Below are positions 42,601 through 49,577 of a DNA stretch of 64,000 nucleotides, piece after piece. Origin of the DNA: Vibrio rhizosphaerae (GTDB lineage Bacteria > Pseudomonadota > Gammaproteobacteria > Enterobacterales > Vibrionaceae); NCBI RefSeq assembly GCF_024347095.1, contig NZ_AP024903.1, positions 868,001 through 932,000 on the forward strand, given 5' to 3'. A program made the translations under genes and the position numbers. Below the pieces are notes generated by a model, which was given only the letters and a program-made list of their open reading frames with translations, did no database searches and was not told the DNA's origin. Each line of letters begins with the position of its first letter. The first letter of the stretch is position 1.

Positions 42601-43967
42601 CTTGCCAGAGTCTATATAACGGAGATTGTGAGATTGCGATTGCAGGCGGGGTCAATCTCTCTCTTCATCCTTTGAAATATGTCGGATTAAGTCAGGCTCA
42701 CATCATGGGCAGTCATGCAGGGAGCCGAAGTTTCAGCGATGGAGATGGGTATCTACCGTCTGAAGGGGTTGGTGCTGTACTACTCAAACCTTTAGAGAGA
42801 GCTATCGAAGATGGTGACCGAATCGAAGCGGTGATTAAAGCTTCAACGATCAATCATGGCGGTCATTCAACTGGGTTTTATGCGCCGAATCCTGAAGCTC
42901 AGACCGAGTTGATCGAGACAAACTTTCAGCGCGCGCAGCTTACTCCTGACAGTATTCAGTATGTTGAGGCGGCAGCCAATGGGGCCAGCCTTGGAGACTC
43001 CATTGAATTTAAAGTATTGAACCAAGTATTCATGAATGCCGGTGTGAAAAAAGGCAGTTGTCCGATGGGGACGGTTAAGTCGAATATCGGTCATGCTGAA
43101 GCGGCTTCTGGTATGGCGCAAATTGCGAAAGTTATTTTGCAGATGAAGCATCAGACAATGATCCCAACGGTGAAAGCCGAGCCTCTGAATCCAAACATTC
43201 CACTGTTAGAGTCTCCCTTCCGTCTGTTGCATCAGTGTCAGCGTTGGGAACAGCCAGAGAATGATCAACGACGTGCGACGGTCAGTTCATTTGGTGCCGG
43301 TGGCGCCAATGCGCACCTGATCCTAGAAGAGTATGCTCCGACCGAGAGAAGTACGGCACTGAAATCATCAATTGTTCCTCATGGAGACGAGATGATCGTG
43401 CTTTCTGCGCGCTCAAAAACTCAGTTGCAACAGATGGTGAAGAATATGCTGATGTATTTGGACAAACATCAATCAAATGAGGTTGAGACACAATCGAAAT
43501 GGTTGGCTGATATTGCACATACTTTGCAGACTGGCAGGGAAGAAATGGATTGTCGTTTGTCATTGCTGGTTAGCAGTATTGATGAGTTACGTCAGGGGTT
43601 ATCTCATTATCTTTCTTCTGAATCTGTTCTTGATACGGTTTCAGGGAAGGATATCGCTCCTGTTCTTATACAAACGGGGAACATTCAAGACCAGCTCGAG
43701 CTGCGAAACCTCCTTTTAGGAGTGGCCGGAGAAGCGATGGCTCAGTCTTTGATTGCTGAACGGCAGTTGGAGAAACTGATGCTGCACTGGGTACAGGGAG
43801 GGCGTATCTGTTGGGATAAACTTCGACAGGGGCAGCCGGTGAAGTGTATCAGTTTGCCAACTTATCCCTTTGAGCGACAACGTTATTGGCTCTCAGGTCC
43901 GACAACGGGCGAACAGAGACGACGGGAACCCCAGATGGGAGAAGAAATAGGTACAACCTATGAGTAA
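36627..43967 (+). CDS. Modular polyketide synthase, terminal: KS-(AT relic)-DH-KR-ACP-KS0
   Basis: Starts at ATG 36627 (overlapping the previous gene by 11 bases) or at ATG 36660, and both have an AGGAA-type site. Coiled-coil docking 12-45; KS 46-475 (Cys212, His347, His396). AT relic 485-800 is the least decayed: GHSIGEY is GIGVGEY, with Ser and His gone. DH 845-1130 has intact His889 and Asp1054 motifs. KR 1140-1645 has TGGLGALG and Tyr1535. ACP 1665-1750 has Ser1706. A second KS (1810-2235) keeps Cys1982 and His2156, but the HGTGT box reads AANGA, so the first catalytic His (position 2116) is Ala. It should not decarboxylate or elongate. A flanking subdomain ending LPTYPFERQRYW follows, and there is no ACP or docking helix after it. 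By analogy with enacyloxin, this KS0 transfers the finished chain to a separate carrier protein. Confidence 0.95.
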   Translation: MTHRNLQETTPMQDTKELFSKSLNEIKRLKAINHQLETMHKEPIAIVGAACRYPGGIGSLEQFWEALEQGRDCIERMQDQRWPMSRFLTDNPHTEGGIYSDAMGLLENVDRFDPAHFGLSVEEAIHLDPQHRLLMEMVWETIEDAGYAVDSFSGTRTGVYIGLMSDDYGQLQGPLEKASYYVGSGTARSCAAGRLSYTYGLEGPAMTIDTACSSSLVSVHLAVQAIRRGECDKAIAGGANLILSPQGSVVACRSQMLSRSGHCQTFDINADGYVRSEGCGTVLLKRLSSALQDGDQIYALIRGSAINHDGRSQGLTAPSGQAQRKVIAAALDDAGVSPDKIEFVECHGTGTALGDPIEVRALESAYIKQSHHQRKADQPVDRLPLKLGALKSNLGHMESAAGIGGLHKAMEVIRHRKVPQNLHFKTLNPQIKVDQSMLHIVDEPTPLATEGPVFAGVSSFGFSGTNAHIILESYTEAKEPKDENEGKIFRLSARSRAALNDYAKQYLEFLNQHSDIDLSALCYTAATGRDDSAYRIAFAVNDVKDLEACLKEYIEVTGGDEFLPEAGSFPLLWVISGQTNVDWRLAHHLYQTRSTYRSSIEKAYKYLEEMGYPHSLADFESILTGTEQTADVLPHAIHRWALAELLVHLGLSPTCITGIGVGEYVAASVAGLIGWQSLMDILSTGTVKKTIALGRKRYDFVSSAGKNAVLPESWFGHEPLAQNVTLETLGATFSIEYDTVDYCCISLDDTLSLTMTDTPEENLFQWVYGQTNRDATMPLQGFLAQCYMSGYTLHWERVYEDSQCLKMSLPTYPFQRQSIWTKWGYSFDETLPSTVGRSGKMLQMSSRHERQGEEVIEHPILQTVFACPSGIRNFQGELSLARMPYLGAHQILGESIVPVSLFVDIVLTAGRWCWPEQNLWIEDLQLLHKCPLGEAPIDIYCHVNPDAGTVSVYSKLQHAKEWQQHVRGRLSTSAQATAMTPQVSLSEFQHQCHEAIAIRHFYQGIALSGMTYGEDFQGIFEIYRGPHTALAKIALPPTVEQSLVGYSTHPILLDGCLQAIVAASVQRHEQGVRVPSQVRGIRLFKPLPEILWCAVEVSSVNSSDTEEPEAGNSYASLTVFDSLGEVVMTIERFETTHYTDTESVKTAAYHEWLYDKQWLPDETDGSIQARAENPASVERHWLLFSDQGSVCKALETALIDRGDRVSVLCLNQPEEPHYRQVSFQSMADLNEVFDAVEHDVHALTGVIYGWSVTPFEAESLGHEQLSIYAKYPLWVCQSILDPRRRRLALSFLTCDSQPVYGQAPSQPLAAMLWGHVTSYINENVVHANLIDLLSTDLINNHDLDHVLHILDQVNECQFAIRNGQRLIARILPSQTDLSHNVQLDTTGTYLITGGLGALGLETAKALIRQGARHLILVGRRAGLTDDSQAAIQSLEALGASVYPLVADISKAHAFVNSLTERLIGLPPLKGVVHSAGVLADGVVAQQSWEDYLKVFAPKVAGTLSLYQAVREQALDFFVIYSSAASILGNPGQANYAAANSFVDSFVWYLRGQGVAATSINWGGWSEIGLAANMAQQVPDRENALLGLIPPRQGIQVIEEQLISAHPQFAVLPLNRQMTLDGDKMPYLRQLLSNVLDDDRKHLSTSAMQKPEEQSTALSVLASLGRVHGNDRCRLLKQYLNQVIGEMLKIPGQLDERASLFDLGLDSLLGVDLRLRIEKDLDCVLASTLFHDYSTIESLTTYLLNDVIKDIEVEATQKEHSPTANPMHHLLSSADVKVTISQPEKPQETPQDQVAGSGKNESHRKYTSNAKQGDIAIIGLSGRYPGASDLETFWENLREGYDGITRVPEERWDAAAYYDERKNVSGKSYGDIGGFIEGVDQFDPEFFNIPQHMAAYIDPKERLFLETVWNLLEDAAYTRDKLKQNYHSRVGVFVGAMYQLYSACAGNVHEQTATMLSSYNAIAHRVSYFFNLKGPSVAIDTMCSSSLTSVHLACQSLYNGDCEIAIAGGVNLSLHPLKYVGLSQAHIMGSHAGSRSFSDGDGYLPSEGVGAVLLKPLERAIEDGDRIEAVIKASTINHGGHSTGFYAPNPEAQTELIETNFQRAQLTPDSIQYVEAAANGASLGDSIEFKVLNQVFMNAGVKKGSCPMGTVKSNIGHAEAASGMAQIAKVILQMKHQTMIPTVKAEPLNPNIPLLESPFRLLHQCQRWEQPENDQRRATVSSFGAGGANAHLILEEYAPTERSTALKSSIVPHGDEMIVLSARSKTQLQQMVKNMLMYLDKHQSNEVETQSKWLADIAHTLQTGREEMDCRLSLLVSSIDELRQGLSHYLSSESVLDTVSGKDIAPVLIQTGNIQDQLELRNLLLGVAGEAMAQSLIAERQLEKLMLHWVQGGRICWDKLRQGQPVKCISLPTYPFERQRYWLSGPTTGEQRRREPQMGEEIGTTYE

Positions 43968-44038
43968 ATAGCTAATGATTTATTTCATTGCTTTTACTTC
44001 AATCTATTACATTAATATTTTGGTTATGGAGAATCAGA

Positions 44039-45109
44039 GTGTCGCTTTTTTCATCATTTGAACTTGGTAATGCCACATTAAAAAATCGAATAGCTATCTC
44101 ACCCATGTGTATGTATTGCGCGAAAGATGGCATACCAGATGATTGGCATTTAGTTCATCTCGGGAGTCGGGCAGTCGGTGGTGCTGGCTTAATATTTACA
44201 GAAGCTACAGCAGTTTCACCTGAGGGACGTATTACACATGGTTGTACAGGGTTATGGAATGACCAGCAGGTATCTGCATGGGCGCGGATTGTGGACTTTT
44301 TACATGCGCAAGGGACTGTCCCGGGCATTCAGCTCGCTCATGCCGGACGTAAGGCAAGTACCGATTTACCTTGGTTAGGTGGTCATCCACTTCCCCCGGA
44401 TGCGGGGGGATGGACCTCTTATGCACCAAGTCCACTGGCGTTTAATCAGGGGTACAATGTGCCAGTTACATTGGATAAAGGCGGTATTGCTAAAGTGATA
44501 GAAGACTTTGCCTCAGCGGCTCGGAGGGCGAAGTCTGCCGGCTTTAGCGTGATTGAAATTCATGCAGCGCATGGCTATTTGTTCCATGAATTCCTTTCCC
44601 CCTTATCAAACCAAAGAGAAGATGATTATGGCGGCTCCCTTGAGAACCGGGCGCGGTTGCTGCGTTCAGTCATTGCCTCTGTCAGAAGCGAGTGGCCAGC
44701 TCCCTTTCCATTGGTTGTTCGTTTATCGGCAACAGATTGGGCACCCGGTGGCTGGGATATTGACGAGTGTGTTCAATTGGCGATTTGGCTGAAAGAAGAT
44801 GGTGTGGATCTGATAGATACATCTTCTGGCTTGAATATTGCGGATGCAAAACCTCCTTTTGCACCCGAATATCAAGTTAAATTTTCTGCCCAGATTCGTC
44901 GTGAGGCAGGCATTGCAACAGGTACAGTCGGCATGATTACTCCTGGTAAGGAAGCAGATGACATCATTTATCGAGGTGATGCGGATCTTGTATTGTTTGC
45001 CAGAGAGTCTTTGCGTGACCCTTATTTTCCTTTTCGTGCGGCTACGGCGTGTGGTGCTGAGGTTTGTGTCCCCAAACAATATTTACGGGCTTGGTCGTCT
45101 GCCACTTAG
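44039..45109 (+). CDS. Old-Yellow-Enzyme-family flavin reductase (YqjM/XenA class)
   Basis: The start is placed at GTG 44039, which has GGAG seven bases upstream and gives MSLFSSFELGN, the usual N-terminus of the family. The open frame extends 17 codons further upstream without homology. The protein has 356 residues and the features of YqjM/XenA-type ene-reductases: Cys24 in SPMCMY near the flavin, LAHAGRKAS, IHAAHGYLFHEFLSP, and the DDYGGSLENR signature. The family uses FMN and NAD(P)H to reduce activated C=C bonds. The gene lies 71 bases after the last PKS gene with no visible terminator, so it is probably co-transcribed. In context it may reduce an unsaturated ring intermediate of a shikimate-derived acid, or act in trans on the polyketide. 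The first is my preferred inference. Confidence 0.88.
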   Translation: MSLFSSFELGNATLKNRIAISPMCMYCAKDGIPDDWHLVHLGSRAVGGAGLIFTEATAVSPEGRITHGCTGLWNDQQVSAWARIVDFLHAQGTVPGIQLAHAGRKASTDLPWLGGHPLPPDAGGWTSYAPSPLAFNQGYNVPVTLDKGGIAKVIEDFASAARRAKSAGFSVIEIHAAHGYLFHEFLSPLSNQREDDYGGSLENRARLLRSVIASVRSEWPAPFPLVVRLSATDWAPGGWDIDECVQLAIWLKEDGVDLIDTSSGLNIADAKPPFAPEYQVKFSAQIRREAGIATGTVGMITPGKEADDIIYRGDADLVLFARESLRDPYFPFRAATACGAEVCVPKQYLRAWSSAT

Positions 45110-45149
45110 ATCATCAGGATAATTTTTATATAAAGGAAGTGATTGATTT

Positions 45150-45980
45150 ATGAATTTATCAAATATACCGAGTTTGGCACTTGCTCATTTGTCGGTTTTA
45201 AATGTGCCACCACTCGAATTGGTCAGCCTGGCAGCAAAGGTCGGTTTTTCTGATATTGGCTTGCGGTTATATCCTGCTTTTTCGGGTTCAATTTTTTATG
45301 AATTACCTGAAGGTTCTGCCCAATGTCGTGATATGCAACGTCGTTTGAGTGATGAAGGCATTGGCGTCAACGATATTGAATTTATTGGTATTGGTGAAAA
45401 TTTTAACCCTTCAGATTTGCAAGGCCTCCTTGATACCGCTGGCGCTCTCGGTGCCAAACGTTTATATGTTTGTGGCGATGATCCTGATCAAACTCGCTTA
45501 ATTGATAATTATGCGCGTTTGTGTGAGTTGGCAGCACCTTATGATCTTTATGTGGAACTGGAATATATGGCTTGGCGGGCGGTGAAAAATTTTGAGGATG
45601 CGTTTGACGTTGTAACCGCCGCTGGGCAATCGAATGGCGGTATGTTAATTGACGCGCTTCATTTATTTCGCACTGGAGGGACAGTGCAAGACATATTACG
45701 TGCACCTGACTTCATTCATTCTATTCAGTTGTGTGATGCGATAGCTGAACAATGTCCGGCAACATCTGAAGATTTACTGCAAGAAGCTCGTTCAGGGCGT
45801 TTAGCTCCGGGACAAGGCTCTTTACCTTTGAAATCTTTATTAACAACATTGGCTGATGGGACTGCAATCTCTTTGGAAGTCCCGACAAATAGTGATAAGC
45901 CTGCTGCGCAGCATGCTCAAGAAATCTTTCAATCCACAATAAATTTGATCCATCGGGTAGAGGAAAGTCTATGTCTTTAA
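45150..45980 (+). CDS. Sugar-phosphate isomerase/epimerase-like TIM-barrel protein (possible dehydroshikimate dehydratase type)
   Basis: A 276-residue protein of the xylose-isomerase-like/AP-endonuclease-2 TIM-barrel superfamily, preceded by AAGGAAG. It shows the regular strand pattern with acidic and His residues typical of metal sites (VELEYMAWR, LIDALHLFRTGG, IQLCDA, SLEVPT). Members include sugar-phosphate epimerases and 3-dehydroshikimate dehydratases. Overlap with the following shikimate/quinate-dehydrogenase gene argues for a role on dehydroshikimate- or dehydroquinate-like molecules, for example dehydration or epimerisation of the ring. The exact reaction cannot be read from sequence alone. 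Confidence 0.8.
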   Translation: MNLSNIPSLALAHLSVLNVPPLELVSLAAKVGFSDIGLRLYPAFSGSIFYELPEGSAQCRDMQRRLSDEGIGVNDIEFIGIGENFNPSDLQGLLDTAGALGAKRLYVCGDDPDQTRLIDNYARLCELAAPYDLYVELEYMAWRAVKNFEDAFDVVTAAGQSNGGMLIDALHLFRTGGTVQDILRAPDFIHSIQLCDAIAEQCPATSEDLLQEARSGRLAPGQGSLPLKSLLTTLADGTAISLEVPTNSDKPAAQHAQEIFQSTINLIHRVEESLCL

Positions 45981-46876
45981 ATGATTTGCAAGTTCCTGTA
46001 AGCGGCAATGTGATCGACACTGAGCAGTCACCTGTGTGTCAATTAGGGTTGATTGGTTCAGGGATTGGACATTCATTGTCGCCAGCGCTTTATAAGTCTG
46101 AAGCCACTGCGCATCAAATTCAGTGTACTTATACGCTGTTTGATTTAGATGAGCCAGAAACCGGAGATTTATCAGAACTATTGGCGCAGGCAGAACGCTC
46201 CCTTTTTTCGGGGCTCAACATTACGATTCCCTGTAAGCAATCCGTGATTCCCTTGTTAGATACACTGAGTCTGGAAGCAAAAGCGATTGGAGCAGTCAAT
46301 ACCGTTTGTTTTCAAGGCCACAAACGGGTGGGATATAACACGGATGCTGAGGGATTCCGTGAAAGCTTTCTCGCACAGTTGCAGCATGTGAATCTAGAGC
46401 GAGTCATACAGTTTGGAGCCGGTGGTGTCGGTGCAGCAACCGCATTTAGTTTGTTAGAGCTTGGGGCTCAGAAACTGACAATTGTGGATGTCATCGATGA
46501 CCGCGCGCACCAACTGGTTGATAGACTTAAGGCCTATTTCCCAGAGCGCGAAATTACAATGACCCATCCTTCAGATGCCGAGATAAAAGCAACGATGGGT
46601 ATCGTTAATGCGACGCCTATCGGCTCAGATAAGTATTCAGGTTCAGTAGTTGAACTGAACCTGCTTTCCTCCCATATGTGGGTTGCAGATGTCGTCTATT
46701 CCCCAGATGAAACAGTGCTTTTAAAAGCAGCCCGATCATTAGGATGTCCAACATTGGATGGTTTGAGCATGCTGATCCATCAGGCGGTGAGGGCATTTGA
46801 ATTGTTTACGGGGCAGCAGGCTGATGTCACTCGCATGTTGAAACGTTTTAGACAATCGCAAGCAAATCATGCATAG
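45971..46876 (+). CDS. Shikimate/quinate dehydrogenase-like protein, predicted NAD-dependent
   Basis: A 301-residue AroE-superfamily protein overlapping the preceding gene by 10 bases. Substrate-side motifs are GIGHSLSP and NITIPCK (catalytic Lys), then AIGAVNTV and NTDAEGF. The nucleotide fold is GAGGVGAA and ends in NATPIG; GLSMLIHQA lies near the C-terminus. After the second strand the cofactor-binding residues read VDVIDDRA rather than the NRT/S of NADPH-specific AroE. An Asp there is typical of NAD-using YdiB or quinate-dehydrogenase members. Placement in a biosynthetic cluster suggests a dedicated role in making a hydroxylated cyclohexane carboxylate, not the housekeeping shikimate pathway. 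A ~20-residue N-terminal extension precedes the conserved core. Confidence 0.88.
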   Translation: MSLNDLQVPVSGNVIDTEQSPVCQLGLIGSGIGHSLSPALYKSEATAHQIQCTYTLFDLDEPETGDLSELLAQAERSLFSGLNITIPCKQSVIPLLDTLSLEAKAIGAVNTVCFQGHKRVGYNTDAEGFRESFLAQLQHVNLERVIQFGAGGVGAATAFSLLELGAQKLTIVDVIDDRAHQLVDRLKAYFPEREITMTHPSDAEIKATMGIVNATPIGSDKYSGSVVELNLLSSHMWVADVVYSPDETVLLKAARSLGCPTLDGLSMLIHQAVRAFELFTGQQADVTRMLKRFRQSQANHA

Positions 46877-46955
46877 AATACTTAACTGATGCGTCGTCAG
46901 AAGAGGCTGAAAAATTAGTCTTTGTCGTTGAGAATTATGAGCTTAAAATATAAAT

Positions 46956-46997
46956 AAACACTCAATCGATGCCCTAAAGGGCATCGATTGAGTGTTT
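46956..46997. terminator. Bidirectional rho-independent terminator
   Basis: Perfect 19-bp inverted repeat (46956-46974 and 46979-46997, core CACTCAATCGATGCCC) with a TAAA loop and T/A tracts on both sides. It lies between the convergent shikimate-dehydrogenase-like gene and the MDR oxidoreductase gene and touches the stop codon of the latter. It should end both transcripts. Confidence 0.9.
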
Positions 46998-48007
46998 TAA
47001 TCTATAGATTCCATTGTGACAACAACTTTGCCCATGACCTTACGATCCTGTAAGCGTTTCATAGCTGTTCCTGACTGAGCCAGAGGGAAAGTCTCTGAAA
47101 TGAAGGGTTTAATCTTACCTGCTTGCCAAAGTGTGATGAGTTCTTGCACATTTTTACGATTGGATACTGTTTCATCGTTAACAAATTTCCCCCAAAGGAC
47201 ACCAAATACTTGGCAAGCTTTGAGTAGAATCAGATTCATTGGGATTTTAGGAATACCGGCTGTAAATCCTATCACTAAGTAGCGTCCTCGATGAGCTATA
47301 GTCCGTAATGCTGGCTCGCAATAGCAACCACCAACAGGATCAACGATGACATTTGGAAGGTGTTGACCGCAGGTGGCCTGAAGTTGATTTTTAAAATACT
47401 TTGATGCTTCTTGAGTTGATATATCTTCTGGACCGATGATCCCAGCATGTGCCCCATAGCGATAAGCCAGAGAGAGCTTTTCTTCTGAAGAGGCGACAGC
47501 AATAACATGCGCTCCCATGACCTTACCTAGCTCTACAGCAGCAAGCCCAACGCCTCCTGCTGCGCCAAGGACTAGGAGTGTTTCCCCTGCTTGGAGATCA
47601 GCAAGGTTCTTTAAAGTGTAATAGGCTGTTGCATAAGTGAGCAGTAGACTCGAAGCTTCTTCAAAAGACTGTTCATGAGGAAACAAATAACAGTCTTTTT
47701 CGCTTAATGTAATTTTCTCTGCGAGGCCACCTTGATTACCTGTGGCCGCAAATACATGGTCACCGATTTGCAAAGTTTTAACTTGGGTACCTATCGCTTC
47801 GACAATGCCTGCTATTTCAGAGCCTGGAATGAAGGGGCGTTGTGGTTTATCCTGATATAAATCTTGAATAATCAAGATATCCGGGTAATTGATTGCACAA
47901 GATCTAACCTTGATCAGCACTTCATTCGGCGCCAATTCGGGGTCTGGCACTTCACACAGTTCAAGGCTGTCTGGTCCTCCCGTTGTTTTACTTAGTAAAG
48001 CTCTCAT
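46997..48007 (-). CDS. MDR-superfamily NADPH:quinone oxidoreductase/enoyl reductase-like protein
   Basis: A 336-residue medium-chain dehydrogenase/reductase with an AAAGGAAAG ribosome site. It has the N-terminal catalytic fold (GSEIAGIVEAIG) and a Rossmann core (LVLGAAGGVGLAAVELGKVMG). It lacks the zinc ligands of alcohol dehydrogenases, so it belongs to the quinone-oxidoreductase-like branch, which reduces enones or enoyl thioesters. It is the last gene of a four-gene minus-strand set with the C domain, CoA-transferase and carrier protein. None of the visible PKS modules has an ER domain. It could be a trans-acting ER, but ring reduction during synthesis of the releasing acid fits the neighbours at least as well. 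Confidence 0.85.
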   Translation of the reverse strand: MRALLSKTTGGPDSLELCEVPDPELAPNEVLIKVRSCAINYPDILIIQDLYQDKPQRPFIPGSEIAGIVEAIGTQVKTLQIGDHVFAATGNQGGLAEKITLSEKDCYLFPHEQSFEEASSLLLTYATAYYTLKNLADLQAGETLLVLGAAGGVGLAAVELGKVMGAHVIAVASSEEKLSLAYRYGAHAGIIGPEDISTQEASKYFKNQLQATCGQHLPNVIVDPVGGCYCEPALRTIAHRGRYLVIGFTAGIPKIPMNLILLKACQVFGVLWGKFVNDETVSNRKNVQELITLWQAGKIKPFISETFPLAQSGTAMKRLQDRKVMGKVVVTMESID

Positions 48008-48048
48008 TATTCTTTCCTTTTTATGAAGATAGTCACTTCAAATTCACA

Positions 48049-49557
48049 TTATTGAAACAAAAATTCTGCTGTTGTTGCGAAAAACGTATCGAGCAAAGCT
48101 TGTTGTTCTTGAGCGGATAACTGTTCATCATTGAGCTCTAGAGAAACATCGATTGAATCGCCAAAATCGAGCAGTCGGAAATAAATCGATGGCAAAAGGA
48201 TAGGCCAAGGTTCCCCTGAGGAACGCGTTACTTTGGGTGGCCATTCATATGTTTCCGTCTCAGACGTTTGTTTCGCGTCGGATTGGCGAATAATGAACAT
48301 ATTTATCCCTGTTGCAATATGTCTTGGATCTTCAACGCCTTGTCCTGTGGTACCACTTGGTAACGGAACTCTCAGCATGGTAGGAATTCTGAGTTTTATA
48401 GCACTGTGGTATTCAATCTCATTGTATTTCAGTATGGATTCGAAATCGTAATCGGATGGTATGTCAACTTCTACAAGGTCACTGCAAACAAGATAACCGA
48501 TGATGGGAGTGACTGAGGGGGCAGTACGTAAATTCCCCACACAACGGATCGGAAATTTTGAAATACCAGACCACCGAGACAGAGCAAGTGCAAAAGTGGT
48601 AAGAAATACATTAAATAATGAGGTTTTGTGTGCAACAGCATATGCTCTGATTTGCTGTAGAAAGTAGCCTTTTATGATAAATTTATAGTCTACTTTCGTG
48701 CCAGATTGCCAACTGAGAATTTCCTTGCTAACTGGGGCTTTCAGTGGCGATAAATTTTGCAGACGCTGATTCCAGTAATTGAATAAGGGCTGTCGGTCTG
48801 CGCTGTTCAGCCATTGTTTTTCCCATATGACATAATCAGTAAACTGTATGGCAGGCGGGAGTGTTTGTGGAAGAGCGTTGGAAATCAGAGTATCCAATTC
48901 AGACATAATTAATACGATTGATCCTGCATCGACAATGATATGATTGAAAACGAACAATAACAAAAAGTCTTCTTTGGAAAGGCTCACAATTTTGGCTCGG
49001 AGCAGCCACTGACCATTGAGTGGAAGTTGCTTTTCTGAAAATGCTTTTGCTAATTCTTTCAGTTCTTTTTCCGTTTCCAGTTCTGAGCCTGTGGGTGTAT
49101 AGGTCTGATATTCAATCGGAAACGAACCCGCATCATTTAAGGTGATCTTTAAATAACCGTCATCCTCATAAAATGATGCTCTAAGTATGTTATGTCGGGA
49201 GATGAGTTGTCTAATTGCAGCTTCGACTCTGGCTTTGCTGGTATTCCGATAAGGCTTAATTAATGGAAGTCGTTCCTGTTCTAGCTGACGTTCTGGTACG
49301 CCATACCAAAACCACCAAAGTTTCTGTAACGCGGAGGGTTCTATTTCGGTCGATTCTTCAAAAGTCACAGGTGTTTCAAGTTGAGTTTCTAGCGCTGATA
49401 AATAAGTGATGATCTCATCTCGGTGTTCACTGAGCGTGGTTTTATCTTGATTTGTGAGGGTGCCTTTTGGCGCTCTATAAGCGAGCGCACCATCCTTCAG
49501 CGTTAAGGCTATTCCTCTATTTTGGAAATTGAAAATTAAATGGGGAATACTTTCCAT
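48049..49557 (-). CDS. Stand-alone NRPS-type condensation domain with TubC-like N-terminal docking domain
   Basis: 502 residues, AAGGAAG ribosome site. Residues 1-60 match the beta-hairpin docking fold seen in TubC-type proteins (GIALTLKDGALAYRAPKG, then HRDEIITYL). The rest is an NRPS condensation domain with RHNILRASF and the active-site motif at 205-211 reading NHIIVDA rather than HHxxxDG; the catalytic second His (206) is kept. There is no A, T or TE domain. In the enacyloxin system a stand-alone C domain with this docking domain esterifies the carrier-bound chain with dihydroxycyclohexanecarboxylic acid. The domain order and the neighbouring carrier protein with an acidic tail strongly suggest the same job here. 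Acceptor identity is inferred. Confidence 0.88.
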   Translation of the reverse strand: MESIPHLIFNFQNRGIALTLKDGALAYRAPKGTLTNQDKTTLSEHRDEIITYLSALETQLETPVTFEESTEIEPSALQKLWWFWYGVPERQLEQERLPLIKPYRNTSKARVEAAIRQLISRHNILRASFYEDDGYLKITLNDAGSFPIEYQTYTPTGSELETEKELKELAKAFSEKQLPLNGQWLLRAKIVSLSKEDFLLLFVFNHIIVDAGSIVLIMSELDTLISNALPQTLPPAIQFTDYVIWEKQWLNSADRQPLFNYWNQRLQNLSPLKAPVSKEILSWQSGTKVDYKFIIKGYFLQQIRAYAVAHKTSLFNVFLTTFALALSRWSGISKFPIRCVGNLRTAPSVTPIIGYLVCSDLVEVDIPSDYDFESILKYNEIEYHSAIKLRIPTMLRVPLPSGTTGQGVEDPRHIATGINMFIIRQSDAKQTSETETYEWPPKVTRSSGEPWPILLPSIYFRLLDFGDSIDVSLELNDEQLSAQEQQALLDTFFATTAEFLFQ

Positions 49558-49577
49558 TAAAATGTTCTTCCTTAATA

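Noticed and set aside
2482..43340. Repeated near-identical KS, KR and ACP segments as possible mobile or repeat elements
   Set aside because: They are ordinary paralogous domains of a modular synthase, not insertion sequences; no terminal inverted repeats or transposase were seen.
43988..44038. Upstream start of the OYE-family gene
   Set aside because: The first 17 codons (LLLQSITLIFWLW) do not match the family; GTG 44039 has a good GGAG site.
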